Below, piece after piece: positions 1 through 8,019 of a stretch of 34,123 nucleotides of DNA (positions within the stretch are counted from its first letter, which is position 1; each line of letters starts with the position of its first letter). The translations under genes and the position numbers were made by a program. The stretch is from the NCBI GenBank assembly GCA_031376455.1, contig JANMDU010000132.1, positions 1 through 34,123 of the forward strand, given 5' to 3'. The notes beneath the pieces were generated by a model, which had not been told where the DNA came from, searched no databases, and saw only the letters and a list, made by a program, of their open reading frames with translations. Source of the stretch: JANMDU01 sp031376455. Its GTDB lineage: Bacteria > Pseudomonadota > Gammaproteobacteria > Burkholderiales > Burkholderiaceae_C.

Positions 1-2765
1 CGCATGATCAATTTGGAGAAGGTGTTGTTTTCCAGCTCATTGAGCATGTTCGTGCCCTGCGTACGGCTAAGGTAGTAGAAGCGGTCACCGTTCTGCAAAT
101 TCTCCATTTGCTTTTCGAACACATAGTTGAATGTCGAGCCCAACATGCCGCCGAATTCGTTTTTGCGCTCAGCCAAACCGCCAATCCACAGATCTACATC
201 ATTGAGCCCCGAGTTGGCGGCAGTCCATGCGCCGGTGCTGCTTAGGAAATCAGTGGCGTCAGCAGGTTGGCCAGGGCCGCCAAAAATCAGTGTCATTGCG
301 GCTGCCCGTTTGCCAGCCAATGTGGTCTCCGACGTGATGCTGCTGTGCGTTCCGTAGGCCGCAATAAAGTTAATGATGGATGTAGGGTTTTTTAACTCTG
401 GCGCCAGGTCAGACCAGCTGCTAAACGGCTCAAGCTGGCTGTCACCGGTTGCTGCAAAAAACGCGGCGCGTGCTTCATTAAAGCTCGGCATGCCAGTGTC
501 GCGCGCGCGAGCCATGTTGAGCGTGGGCAGATCAAGCGGTAAACCCACTAGGTTATTACGCAGAGCCTCTGTAATGAATTCATCGATTTCACTGCCGGTT
601 TGACGCGTCAGCCCGCGAATGACCGCGCCTCCAGCCGCTGCGGTGCTAACCTGTACGCCATTGAGGGTGTCGAATGCCAACGGGTTTAAGAATGCGGCAA
701 TCAAACCCTGCGGGTCTTCGGTCATGGAGAAGTCAAGGCGGTCAATGGACTCCGTCAACATGGAGTGACCGAAGCGGTACACCACGTGCGCGAATTCCGC
801 AACGATGGCTGGATCAAGATCAGGCGAGTGGGAAAATATGAAGGGATCAATACTGGGTTGCACCGCGCGGGCAAACTCTTCAAACACCATGTGCTGATAC
901 TGCATCTCAGTCACAAAACGAGCTGCCTGGAATAAGCGTTCGCCATCCCAATTTAGAGCGGCAATTGCGATGGGGTCAGTAGGAACAGCTGCAACGTCAG
1001 TTAAAAGCCATTCATTGATGGTGGCCAGGTCATTGTTCGCCAAAATGGTGAGTTTGTAGTCGTCTGCTAATCGGTTGTGCTCAGAGTGAAAGATGGTGTG
1101 CACCGTGGTCAGGCCAATGTTCTCATTGCCCCGGCCATCGCCGGTAACAAAGTGACGGTCCAAAAGTTCGTCGTCGTACGTGCCAAACTCTTGCGGCATC
1201 ACGGGTTGGTTGTTGGGCCCCACTGGCAAGCCGGGGTTGTAATTGGGGTTAGGCAAAGAACCCACGACATTGTCTGAATCAGCAACCAGCAAGGTTGGCG
1301 GAGTCCCGGGGTTGTGGTCTAGGTCCGCAAAGCCAGGTGCTGCGCCGTGCGCGATGTCATTCAGAAACGCGTGGTCAGTCAGTGCCGCACCGTAGGCGAC
1401 TGAAATGAAGCCGCCCGCACCGTCAGCGATTTGCATCGTGCCGCTGGTCGTAATAGGTGCTGTGGGCGAGCCTTCAATCAGCGCTTGGCCGTCGTCAGCG
1501 TTGCCCAAAACACCATCCAGCCCCGCGTGGCGTACGACCATTTGTGCGAAGCCGTTCGGGCCGCGTAAAAACTCGCCGTAACGGTCAGTAGCCAGCAGCG
1601 GGACGTTGTGTACGTCCATATCGACCAACTGAATGCCCAGCTGACTAAGCGCTTGGGCTTTGACTTCGCCCCAATTACCAGCGCCGTGCGCGCCGTCAAG
1701 CAAGTGACCAGTAGCCAGCGGCTTGCCGTCTACGGTGTGATATTCCCGCAGAAATACTTGGTGCGACGGGTGCGACGTGTAGGTCTGGTTTTGATCTACA
1801 AACGGCGTGGTGGTGTTGATGCTTTCGTGCGTGGTGTCGTCAGCGGTGCCCAGCACGCCGTCTGCGCCGGGGCCGTTGACTTGCGTGGCCCGGGTGAGCA
1901 CCATGAAGTTGGTTTGGCTGCCCACCACATACAGTGGGTCATCAGGCAACAGCGGGACATACACCGTGCCGTTGCCGCCTTTGGTGACTAAATCAAGGCC
2001 GTGATCGAAGAACTGGCCGAAGATGGTCATCCAGCTGTTAAACGATGGCGACAAGCCAATATCAGGCGACAAATTCAAAATGCCGATGGTTCCGTTTTCG
2101 CTGACCGTGAGGCCAACCGATGTCATTTCTGCGGAAAGCGCGTTGAAGGCTACCGTATGCGAACCAGTTGGCCCCGTCAAGGCAAGATACTGGGCTTGAG
2201 CTGCGGCTAACAGAACTGGGTCTGCACCGGCCGCGATGATGGCTGCAGCAGCGTCTTTGACCAGCTGTTTTTGAGCTTGCAACGCGGTGTTGAGCAGTGC
2301 AATGGCTTGGGCTTCTGCCAAAGGAGACGCATGACCGGCCAGTTGAAGCGCGGCTGCAACAGCAGCCGGATTGTTGGCCGTTTGGTCAGATATTAAATTG
2401 CTGGCAATGCGCGGCTGGTTGTCGTACACATTGCCAGTAGTTTGGTTGTAAGTTGTCACCACGGTGCCTGCCGTTGGCGCAAACAACCCCGCAGGCCTGA
2501 CTTGCGCTATTTGCAAGTCTGCTGCAACCAAGCGGGGCATGATGTTGTCTGCAGCGCCCAAGCGCTCTTGCCCCGGCAGCAAGCTGTTCCACGTGCCATC
2601 GACGGTGCGCAGCCCAAACGGCAGCAGTGTGCTGCCAACCAAAGCGGCTAGGTTTTCTACCGCGCCCGTGACAGGATTGGTACTGGCCTCTGCAATTTTT
2701 ATTTGCTTGAGAATGAAATCTAAGTCAAGTTGGGTGACGGTAAAGTTGTATTGCGGGGTGGTCAT
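1..2765 (-). CDS. Animal-type haem peroxidase, 3' end beyond the window
   Basis: This frame stays open for 921 codons from an ATG at 2765 and runs off the left edge without a stop. AAGGAG lies six bases before the ATG. It matches the animal haem peroxidase family (An_peroxidase; myeloperoxidase-like), which oxidises substrates with H2O2. All family active-site residues are visible: FFDHGLDL (ester Asp254, distal His255), GRGNEN (distal Arg545, ester Glu548), SEHNRLA (562-567) and YRFGHSML (proximal haem ligand His667), followed by a RARDTGMPSFNEAR segment. Two copies of a DGVLGxADD motif lie in between, possibly metal-binding loops. The N-terminus (MTTPQYNFTV) is not a Sec or Tat signal. Known bacterial relatives are large, carry C-terminal RTX calcium repeats and leave by type I secretion; that part is not visible here. 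It is the third gene of the operon, 45 bases after the Sco gene. Family call is firm; substrate is unknown, with Mn(II) a candidate. Confidence 0.9.
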   Translation of the reverse strand, partial: MTTPQYNFTVTQLDLDFILKQIKIAEASTNPVTGAVENLAALVGSTLLPFGLRTVDGTWNSLLPGQERLGAADNIMPRLVAADLQIAQVRPAGLFAPTAGTVVTTYNQTTGNVYDNQPRIASNLISDQTANNPAAVAAALQLAGHASPLAEAQAIALLNTALQAQKQLVKDAAAAIIAAGADPVLLAAAQAQYLALTGPTGSHTVAFNALSAEMTSVGLTVSENGTIGILNLSPDIGLSPSFNSWMTIFGQFFDHGLDLVTKGGNGTVYVPLLPDDPLYVVGSQTNFMVLTRATQVNGPGADGVLGTADDTTHESINTTTPFVDQNQTYTSHPSHQVFLREYHTVDGKPLATGHLLDGAHGAGNWGEVKAQALSQLGIQLVDMDVHNVPLLATDRYGEFLRGPNGFAQMVVRHAGLDGVLGNADDGQALIEGSPTAPITTSGTMQIADGAGGFISVAYGAALTDHAFLNDIAHGAAPGFADLDHNPGTPPTLLVADSDNVVGSLPNPNYNPGLPVGPNNQPVMPQEFGTYDDELLDRHFVTGDGRGNENIGLTTVHTIFHSEHNRLADDYKLTILANNDLATINEWLLTDVAAVPTDPIAIAALNWDGERLFQAARFVTEMQYQHMVFEEFARAVQPSIDPFIFSHSPDLDPAIVAEFAHVVYRFGHSMLTESIDRLDFSMTEDPQGLIAAFLNPLAFDTLNGVQVSTAAAGGAVIRGLTRQTGSEIDEFITEALRNNLVGLPLDLPTLNMARARDTGMPSFNEARAAFFAATGDSQLEPFSSWSDLAPELKNPTSIINFIAAYGTHSSITSETTLAGKRAAAMTLIFGGPGQPADATDFLSSTGAWTAANSGLNDVDLWIGGLAERKNEFGGMLGSTFNYVFEKQMENLQNGDRFYYLSRTQGTNMLNELENNTFSKLIM

Positions 2766-2810
2766 GATTGTCTCCTTAGGAAAATTGATCTCAATGAAAA
2801 ACGATGAAAG

Positions 2811-3428
2811 CTAAAGTTGTAGAACAGCACGAGCTATTTGCTGCGGCCTGCTGAGCGCGGGCATTGTGAACCAGCGATCAAGCGATTCATTGCCGATGCG
2901 CACCATACCTGTGTGATTAAGAAGGTCGCCGTCAATCCTGGGGTCGTCGTTGAAAAAGCCCAGCTTGCGGCGGATGACTTCCATCTGAATTGGCTGACCC
3001 GTTAAAAATATCCAGCCGGGTTGAATGTCGTAGCGCTTGACGTAGTCCTTAAGCGCGTGCGCTGAATCAAATTGGGGTTGCAACGTCATCGACACCATAA
3101 AAATATCTTTGCCCAATCTGCTGCCCAGCGCAGTTTGCACTTGCCGCAAATTGGCCGTGTTGCTTGGGCAAATTCCGGTGCATACCGCGTACATCATGTT
3201 CAGCACCACGATTTTTCCACGCAGTACATCGTTGTAAAAGCGAAGATTTCTACCTTCGTGGGTTTGCACAATGCTGTTGGGGAAATAGCCAGCGTGTGGC
3301 GTGGTTTTGGCTTGAAGCGGGCGAGCCGCCGTCAAAGCCGGCGCGAGCGCGGCAGTACCGGCCCACTTCAGCCAATCGCGTTTGCTTGACTGCTCCAGCA
3401 CATGGGTTTCAGGTTGACTTGTGTTCAT
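2811..3428 (-). CDS. Sco1/SenC family copper chaperone
   Basis: A thioredoxin-fold Sco protein of 205 residues. It carries the copper-binding CxxxC motif in YAVCTGICP (Cys83, Cys87) and the distant His172 in LLNHTGM, the three ligands expected in this family. An N-terminal stretch SKRDWLKWAG followed by an Ala-rich hydrophobic segment looks like an export signal (Tat-like with KR, or Sec). Sco proteins deliver copper or act as thiol reductants in the periplasm, classically for cytochrome oxidase CuA. No oxidase subunit is nearby, so the adjacent multicopper oxidase is the likely client. The ATG at 3428 is chosen because AGGAAG sits six bases upstream. A TTG at 3446 in the same frame would overlap the oxidase stop and is less likely. 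It is the middle gene of the leftward operon. Confidence 0.9.
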   Translation of the reverse strand: MNTSQPETHVLEQSSKRDWLKWAGTAALAPALTAARPLQAKTTPHAGYFPNSIVQTHEGRNLRFYNDVLRGKIVVLNMMYAVCTGICPSNTANLRQVQTALGSRLGKDIFMVSMTLQPQFDSAHALKDYVKRYDIQPGWIFLTGQPIQMEVIRRKLGFFNDDPRIDGDLLNHTGMVRIGNESLDRWFTMPALSRPQQIARAVLQL

Positions 3429-3442
3429 GATTTGCTTCCTGT

Positions 3443-5221
3443 TCAATCGACGATGTCGTAGCGCATCATCATTGCGTGGTCTTCGTGCACCGTGTTATGG
3501 CAGTGCATCATGTACTTGCCCAGAAAGTCTCTGAACCGAATGAACACGCGCACTTCTTCATCGGGCCTTAGCACATAGACGTCTTTACGCCCACTTTCAT
3601 GCGGCGGTGGGGGCACGCCGTTGCGGGTCAAAATTCGGCCTTCTTCAAAGTGAATGTGGACGGGGTGGTGCCAGCTGCCCTTGCCTTTAAGCGTCCAGAT
3701 TTCGGCCGTGCCGCGCTTGGGTTTGGCCATTGGTTGATCGACATCAAACAGCTTGTTGTTGATGGTCCAGACTTCGTTTTCTTTGTCGAATTCAAAGCGC
3801 CTCCTTGCGACCACTTCAGCCAAATTGATAGGCGGTAATGCGCGCAATGTGCTGGGCACTTGACTGGCGTCAGGCAAAGCTGGGTCTGTGCCAATATCAA
3901 AGCGCAGTAGCTGCGTGCCGGCGGCAACCAGCGAGCCGTCTGGCCTGCGGACATTGATCAATGGGCCTTCCGGGCCGCGGCCGTCAGTATGAATCAGGCG
4001 ATTAACCAAGTACAGCTTGCTGAACGCGGGGTACTTTGAAAAGTCGATCACGATGTCGGCGCGCTCAGCAGGGCTCAAACTGATTTTGTTCATTGTCAAA
4101 GGCGCGGGTAGCAAGTTACCGTCGTTGGCGATGTAGGAAAAGCTCTGGTTAACGTCAGTACCGGTGGCCAGGTAAAGCTCATAGAACCTGGATGGCCCAC
4201 CATCGAGCAGGCGAAACCGATATTTGCGCCGCTCGACTTGAAAAAACGGCTGCACTTTTCCGTTGACGCAAAACTTGTTGCCGAGGATGCCCTTGGTAGC
4301 AAATTGGTCAAATGCCAAGTAACCGCTGGAGTCGAACTGCCTGTCTTGAAACACCAGCGGAATGTCATATTTGCCAACGCCGCTGGGCAAGCGCAGTGCT
4401 TGTGGGTTGGTGTCCAGCTCGTTGCCTGAATCAATGTCGTCGAACAACAAATAAAAGCCAGTCAGGCCGCGGTATACATTGGCCGCCGTAAAGTCAATGC
4501 GGTGGTCGTGATACCACAGCGTGCCGAGTGCTTCGCGCGGGTCGCCGCGAGTCGCTGCGTACTGCGGGCTGTCATAGCCCGCGTAAGCGTTGGGGTACAG
4601 GTGATCTTTGTAATTGCCCGGCCCCGATAGAGTCGGGCCGTATCGGGTAGGGCTGTAATAGTCTCCTGCAAAGCCGTCGCTTTCAGCTGCGACATGCAGA
4701 TTGTGGAGATGAGTGCTGATTTCTGGCGAGCCAAATCCCATTGCGTTAGCGGGCAGATTGTTGATGATGCGAACGATGACTGCTTTGCCATACCGCTCCA
4801 CAAAAGTTGGCCCGGGCACTATTCCGTCGTAGCCCCAAATGACCTGAGTTGGCAGCTCTGGGTGAAATGAGTGCAAGGCCTGCTGCACGGTGAGTGTGTA
4901 GAACTTTTGTGGCTGCCAATCCGCCCAGCGCTGATGTTGGGCGCGGCCACATTCTCCTGGGCCCAAGTCTTTTGCAGCAGGCGGCGAAAGCGAGCTGACT
5001 GGCAGTTTTGCTTTGTATACCGGCAGAGGGACTACAAAGGGCGTGGTGAAAGGCGCCGCTGGGTTGCGGTCGCCTTCGCCATTTTTTGCATAGGCAGCAG
5101 GCATACTTTGCTGACTTGTCAGTACACCAGTGGCTGCTGCAACTGCACCCAGCTGTATCGCCCGTCTGCGGGTGGACCTAAGGGCGGGTGTCTGCGCTCT
5201 TGCTTGAGCTATTTTTGTCAT
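3443..5221 (-). CDS. Tat-exported multicopper oxidase (laccase-like)
   Basis: A three-domain multicopper oxidase of 592 residues, in the usual size range of CotA/CueO-type enzymes. These oxidise phenols, bilirubin-like compounds or metal ions while reducing O2 to water. All four copper-binding blocks are present: HLHNLH (161-166), WYHDHRID (HxH at 228-230), HPVHIHF and the terminal HCHNTVHEDHAM, giving type 1 ligands Cys574, His579 and axial Met584. The N-terminus has a twin-arginine signal, STRRRAIQLG followed by an Ala-rich core and AYA, so it would be exported folded. The ATG at 5221 is preferred over the GTG at 5230 because AGGTG lies six bases before it. It is the first gene of the operon and is followed closely by its probable copper chaperone. 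Copper tolerance is an alternative role, but no Met-rich CueO-type loop is evident. Confidence 0.92.
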   Translation of the reverse strand: MTKIAQARAQTPALRSTRRRAIQLGAVAAATGVLTSQQSMPAAYAKNGEGDRNPAAPFTTPFVVPLPVYKAKLPVSSLSPPAAKDLGPGECGRAQHQRWADWQPQKFYTLTVQQALHSFHPELPTQVIWGYDGIVPGPTFVERYGKAVIVRIINNLPANAMGFGSPEISTHLHNLHVAAESDGFAGDYYSPTRYGPTLSGPGNYKDHLYPNAYAGYDSPQYAATRGDPREALGTLWYHDHRIDFTAANVYRGLTGFYLLFDDIDSGNELDTNPQALRLPSGVGKYDIPLVFQDRQFDSSGYLAFDQFATKGILGNKFCVNGKVQPFFQVERRKYRFRLLDGGPSRFYELYLATGTDVNQSFSYIANDGNLLPAPLTMNKISLSPAERADIVIDFSKYPAFSKLYLVNRLIHTDGRGPEGPLINVRRPDGSLVAAGTQLLRFDIGTDPALPDASQVPSTLRALPPINLAEVVARRRFEFDKENEVWTINNKLFDVDQPMAKPKRGTAEIWTLKGKGSWHHPVHIHFEEGRILTRNGVPPPPHESGRKDVYVLRPDEEVRVFIRFRDFLGKYMMHCHNTVHEDHAMMMRYDIVD

Positions 5222-5766
5222 GGAGTGCACCTTTTTTTACAGAAGCGTTCGCCGAAAAGCCGAAATAAACTTTGCACACGGCCTTCAAAACAAACACCAC
5301 TGAGATGCAGTCTGCTGTTGCACAAGCATCGCATCAATCCCCAAAAACGGGTACTGCATTTCCACACGAAAAAATGATCACCAAATCAAGCGCTGCCCTG
5401 AATCTAGATCTCTAGCAGCACAGAAACACCGATGTATTGCATAAGCGTAGTCAGCAGAAAAGAAGTGACGTTATTTGTCTGTCATCAGATAGCTTGCTTG
5501 CCTTATATTCAATTTTTTTTAGTTATTTTGCGGGGTAGTTACTAAATATATATTTAGTAATAGATTGTGTTTTTTGTGCTTTGCCGTACATAGTTTTTTG
5601 GTAAAGCGTTGTAAAGTGAGCTATCAAATAACGCAATGGCTGTTTTGACGGCGCTTGTGATTTTTGACAAGAAAAAAACGTTTTCTGGTGCTTTTTTATC
5701 TGACACCCTGCATCTTTTTTTGTTGAAAATTCAGGTGGCCTTGGTTATCTTCTACGGAGAAAAATC
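5222..5766. promoter_or_regulatory. Divergent control region between oxidase operon and two-component system
   Basis: This 545-base stretch has no convincing gene. It is distinctly AT-rich from about 5400 on and must hold the promoters of both the leftward oxidase operon and the rightward regulator-kinase pair. A TTGACA hexamer lies at 5664-5669 but no good -10 follows at normal spacing. A small dyad AGAAAA-N5-TTTTCT spans 5670-5686. A 22-base palindrome is listed separately. The shared spacer suggests that the two-component system controls the operon. Confidence 0.6.
5539..5560. promoter_or_regulatory. Perfect 22-base palindrome, candidate operator
   Basis: TTACTAAATAT is followed directly by its exact reverse complement, giving a 22-base perfect dyad. 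It lies about 320 bases before the oxidase start and 206 before the regulator start. As a spacer-free, AT-only-core symmetric site it fits a dimeric transcription factor. It is not followed by a T-run, so it is not a terminator. Which protein binds it is not known; the adjacent NarL-type regulator is the obvious candidate. Confidence 0.5.
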
Positions 5767-6606
5767 ATGGTGACTACGCTACAACCCACACGCATAACGA
5801 AAACCATGTACGGCGCTGTGCATGCGCCAGATGTGGCGGCTGAAGCACCACCGGCCGCAGCCCTGTGCTTCACATCGCACATGCCGCTTTCAGCTGCCAC
5901 GGCCTCATGGCCGCCGTTTATGGTGGGCCAAGTATCGCGGCCTGTTCGAGTCACATTGGTTGATGATGACGCCAATATTCGGCACGTGATCTCAAATGAG
6001 CTGATGGCTGATTTGCGTTGCAACTTAGTTGGCCAGGCGACGAGCATGCGAGAGGGAAGAAGGTTGATATCAGGCTGTGACTTTGATGTTATGTTGATCG
6101 ATCTGAGTTTAGGTGATGGCGATGGCTTTGAGCTGATTGAACACCTTAAGACTGTGCGCCCGCTGGTTGAGGCGGTTGTCATTTCCGCGATGGAAGACGA
6201 GCAACATGCGCTGCGAGCATTTGCGCTCGGCGCGACTGGGTATTTAGTCAAAAACTCTTGGTTTGGTAATTTTTCGCAAGCAGTTTTGCAGGTGGTCAAC
6301 GGCGGAGCCTCGATCACGCCTAACCTTGCAAGGCGTCTGCTACATCGGATGGAATCTTGCGACACCGATCACGCCGATCACGCCGATCACGCGGAGCACG
6401 ACGGAGCGCCCAAAAAGGGCTTGTCTCAGCGCGAGCGCGCCGTGTTAAAAATGGTAGCAGCGGGTTACACGAGTTTAGAAATTGGTCAGCACTTGATCAT
6501 TAGTGCATTGACGGTCAATACACATATCAAAAATATTTATCGCAAACTGCATGTAAAAACACGCGCACATGCTGTGAATTTAGCGCTTCAGCGCGGACTT
6601 CTTTGA
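5767..6606 (+). CDS. NarL/FixJ-type response regulator
   Basis: A two-component response regulator of 279 residues. A receiver domain starts near residue 60, with the acidic cluster Asp66-Asp68, phospho-acceptor Asp112 (LIDLSLGDGDG), Ser140 and Lys162 (YLVKNS). A LuxR-type helix-turn-helix covers about 218-279 (LSQRERAVLKMVAAG, then LTVNTHIKNIYRKL). Two unusual parts: a roughly 58-residue N-terminal extension rich in Ala/Pro, and a His/Asp-rich linker at 199-212 between the domains. The start is supported by GGAGA about six bases upstream, so the extension is probably translated. The kinase gene follows at once, so they are co-transcribed. It likely controls the divergent oxidase operon; this is inferred from position only. 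Confidence 0.92.
   Translation: MVTTLQPTRITKTMYGAVHAPDVAAEAPPAAALCFTSHMPLSAATASWPPFMVGQVSRPVRVTLVDDDANIRHVISNELMADLRCNLVGQATSMREGRRLISGCDFDVMLIDLSLGDGDGFELIEHLKTVRPLVEAVVISAMEDEQHALRAFALGATGYLVKNSWFGNFSQAVLQVVNGGASITPNLARRLLHRMESCDTDHADHADHAEHDGAPKKGLSQRERAVLKMVAAGYTSLEIGQHLIISALTVNTHIKNIYRKLHVKTRAHAVNLALQRGLL
6367..6393 (+). repeat. Three 9-base tandem repeats encoding Asp-His-Ala
   Basis: GATCACGCC is repeated twice and followed by a one-base variant, GATCACGCG. Each unit adds Asp-His-Ala to the linker of the response regulator, and a related GAGCAC follows. Gain or loss of units would stay in frame and change only linker length and His count. Confidence 0.85.
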
Positions 6607-6618
6607 TTGATTGACACC

Positions 6619-8010
6619 ATGGCAGCCGCAGCTGCACTTTGTTTCGCAGTGTGCAGCCTGGCGCTGGGTCTAGCAGTGTTTATGGGGGCAGATAAAGCCT
6701 GGCGTTTGCAACACCACCCCGTTGATTATGCGATGAGAATCTTAAGCAGTCTGTGGTTGCTGTATCTACTGATTTGTACAGGGCGAATGTTGATTGCTCT
6801 GGGTTCGCATTCCATGACGCCATGGCCACCTGAAATAGAAAGCATCGCTTGCGGCGCTTTGCTTGCAGGCTTGGCATTTTTTTTACTAGCGGCGGCAGGC
6901 GCTGCCCGTGGTTGGGCGCTACTGATTGTTGGGCTTGGGGTGTTGTGCGGATTTGTCGTGACTGTGCGATCAATTTTTTCGCACGCCATGTCGCCCGTGC
7001 TTTTTTGGATTTCGACAGGGCTCAATGTTGTTTGCGCTGCTGCGGTGACAGCGTCTGCGATGCAGCAGGTGCGTCTGACCAATAGCTGGCGCAGTTGGTT
7101 GGCGCTCAGTGCTTGCGTCATGGGGATAGGTCTGTGGTTGCATCAGGTCTCGCAGGACAGCATTACAACCAGTGGACTTCCCGCCGTGTTTCACTTTTAT
7201 GCTTTTCTTATTTTTGTGATTTGGAAGTTGGTGTCACTCAACCCTGATTCTGCTGCGGCAGTAGCAAATGCAGGAACACCATTTGCCGTAAGCACAGTGT
7301 CAAATAGCTTAAACAGCATCAGCACAAATGACGGACTCATTTCGCTAGCGCTGCGTGCCGAGCGTCAGCGAATCTCCCACGAACTTCACGACAACATTGG
7401 TTCCCAAATTGTTAGTTTATTGTTCACAATGCAAGCGGCTAAGCAACCGTCTATGCGATCCGTCATGCTGTCGCTTGAGCAGTGTTTAGCAGAATTGAAA
7501 ATGACTGTTGACGCATTAGACAGCGTCAACGAAAACGTAACGCAAGCGATGGGTAGGTTGCGCTACCGGGTTCAGCCCGCGTTAGACCGGCAAGGCATCC
7601 AAATGCACTGGGACGTTGAGATGTCGTCTCAAATGGATGCGATTGACGGTGTGTATGCGCAACAAGTACTTCGTATCGCACAGGAAAGCCTTGGCAATGT
7701 GATGCGCCATGCCAATGCAGGTTTGGTCAAAGTGTCCTGTTGTTTCGTGCCCGAGTTCAGTCATTTGCTGCTCGAGGTGTCAGACAATGGAGCAGGCATT
7801 CAGGCGTCGAGTAGCACGCATCCTGCCGGTCGCGGTCTTCAAAATATGAAAAGGCGAGCTGCCGCCGTGGGCGGCTTCTTAAACATTTCAAACCATGGCG
7901 GAAGCGGTAGGGGCACTTCAGTGCTTTTGACGTTGCCACTGCCGCATATGTTGCTGCGAACGAAAAAGACGGGTTCCTCGCCCACCCAGGCTATGGTGAG
8001 CACTTTATAG
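6619..8010 (+). CDS. Sensor histidine kinase, 7-TM, HisKA_3 type
   Basis: A membrane histidine kinase of about 463 residues, partner of the preceding regulator. The first 205 residues hold about seven hydrophobic segments with short loops and no evident periplasmic sensor domain, so the membrane part itself may sense the signal. A HisKA_3 dimerisation helix carries the phospho-His in ERQRISHELHDNIGSQ (His257). The ATPase domain shows the N box (AQESLGNVMRHA), SDNGAG and GRGLQNMKRR. This domain order is typical of NarX/DegS/LiaS-like kinases that pair with NarL-type regulators. The start is ambiguous: a TTG at 6607 abuts the regulator stop, and the ATG at 6619 is chosen because it is the first ATG; neither has a clear ribosome site. 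The stop lies nine bases from the convergent queA stop. Confidence 0.9.
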   Translation: MAAAAALCFAVCSLALGLAVFMGADKAWRLQHHPVDYAMRILSSLWLLYLLICTGRMLIALGSHSMTPWPPEIESIACGALLAGLAFFLLAAAGAARGWALLIVGLGVLCGFVVTVRSIFSHAMSPVLFWISTGLNVVCAAAVTASAMQQVRLTNSWRSWLALSACVMGIGLWLHQVSQDSITTSGLPAVFHFYAFLIFVIWKLVSLNPDSAAAVANAGTPFAVSTVSNSLNSISTNDGLISLALRAERQRISHELHDNIGSQIVSLLFTMQAAKQPSMRSVMLSLEQCLAELKMTVDALDSVNENVTQAMGRLRYRVQPALDRQGIQMHWDVEMSSQMDAIDGVYAQQVLRIAQESLGNVMRHANAGLVKVSCCFVPEFSHLLLEVSDNGAGIQASSSTHPAGRGLQNMKRRAAAVGGFLNISNHGGSGRGTSVLLTLPLPHMLLRTKKTGSSPTQAMVSTL

Positions 8011-8019
8011 CGCAGCTTT

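Noticed and set aside
5745..6365. 206-codon frame antisense to the response regulator
   Set aside because: The plus-strand gene has clear receiver and HTH motifs; the antisense product is Ser/Arg-rich with no recognisable domain.
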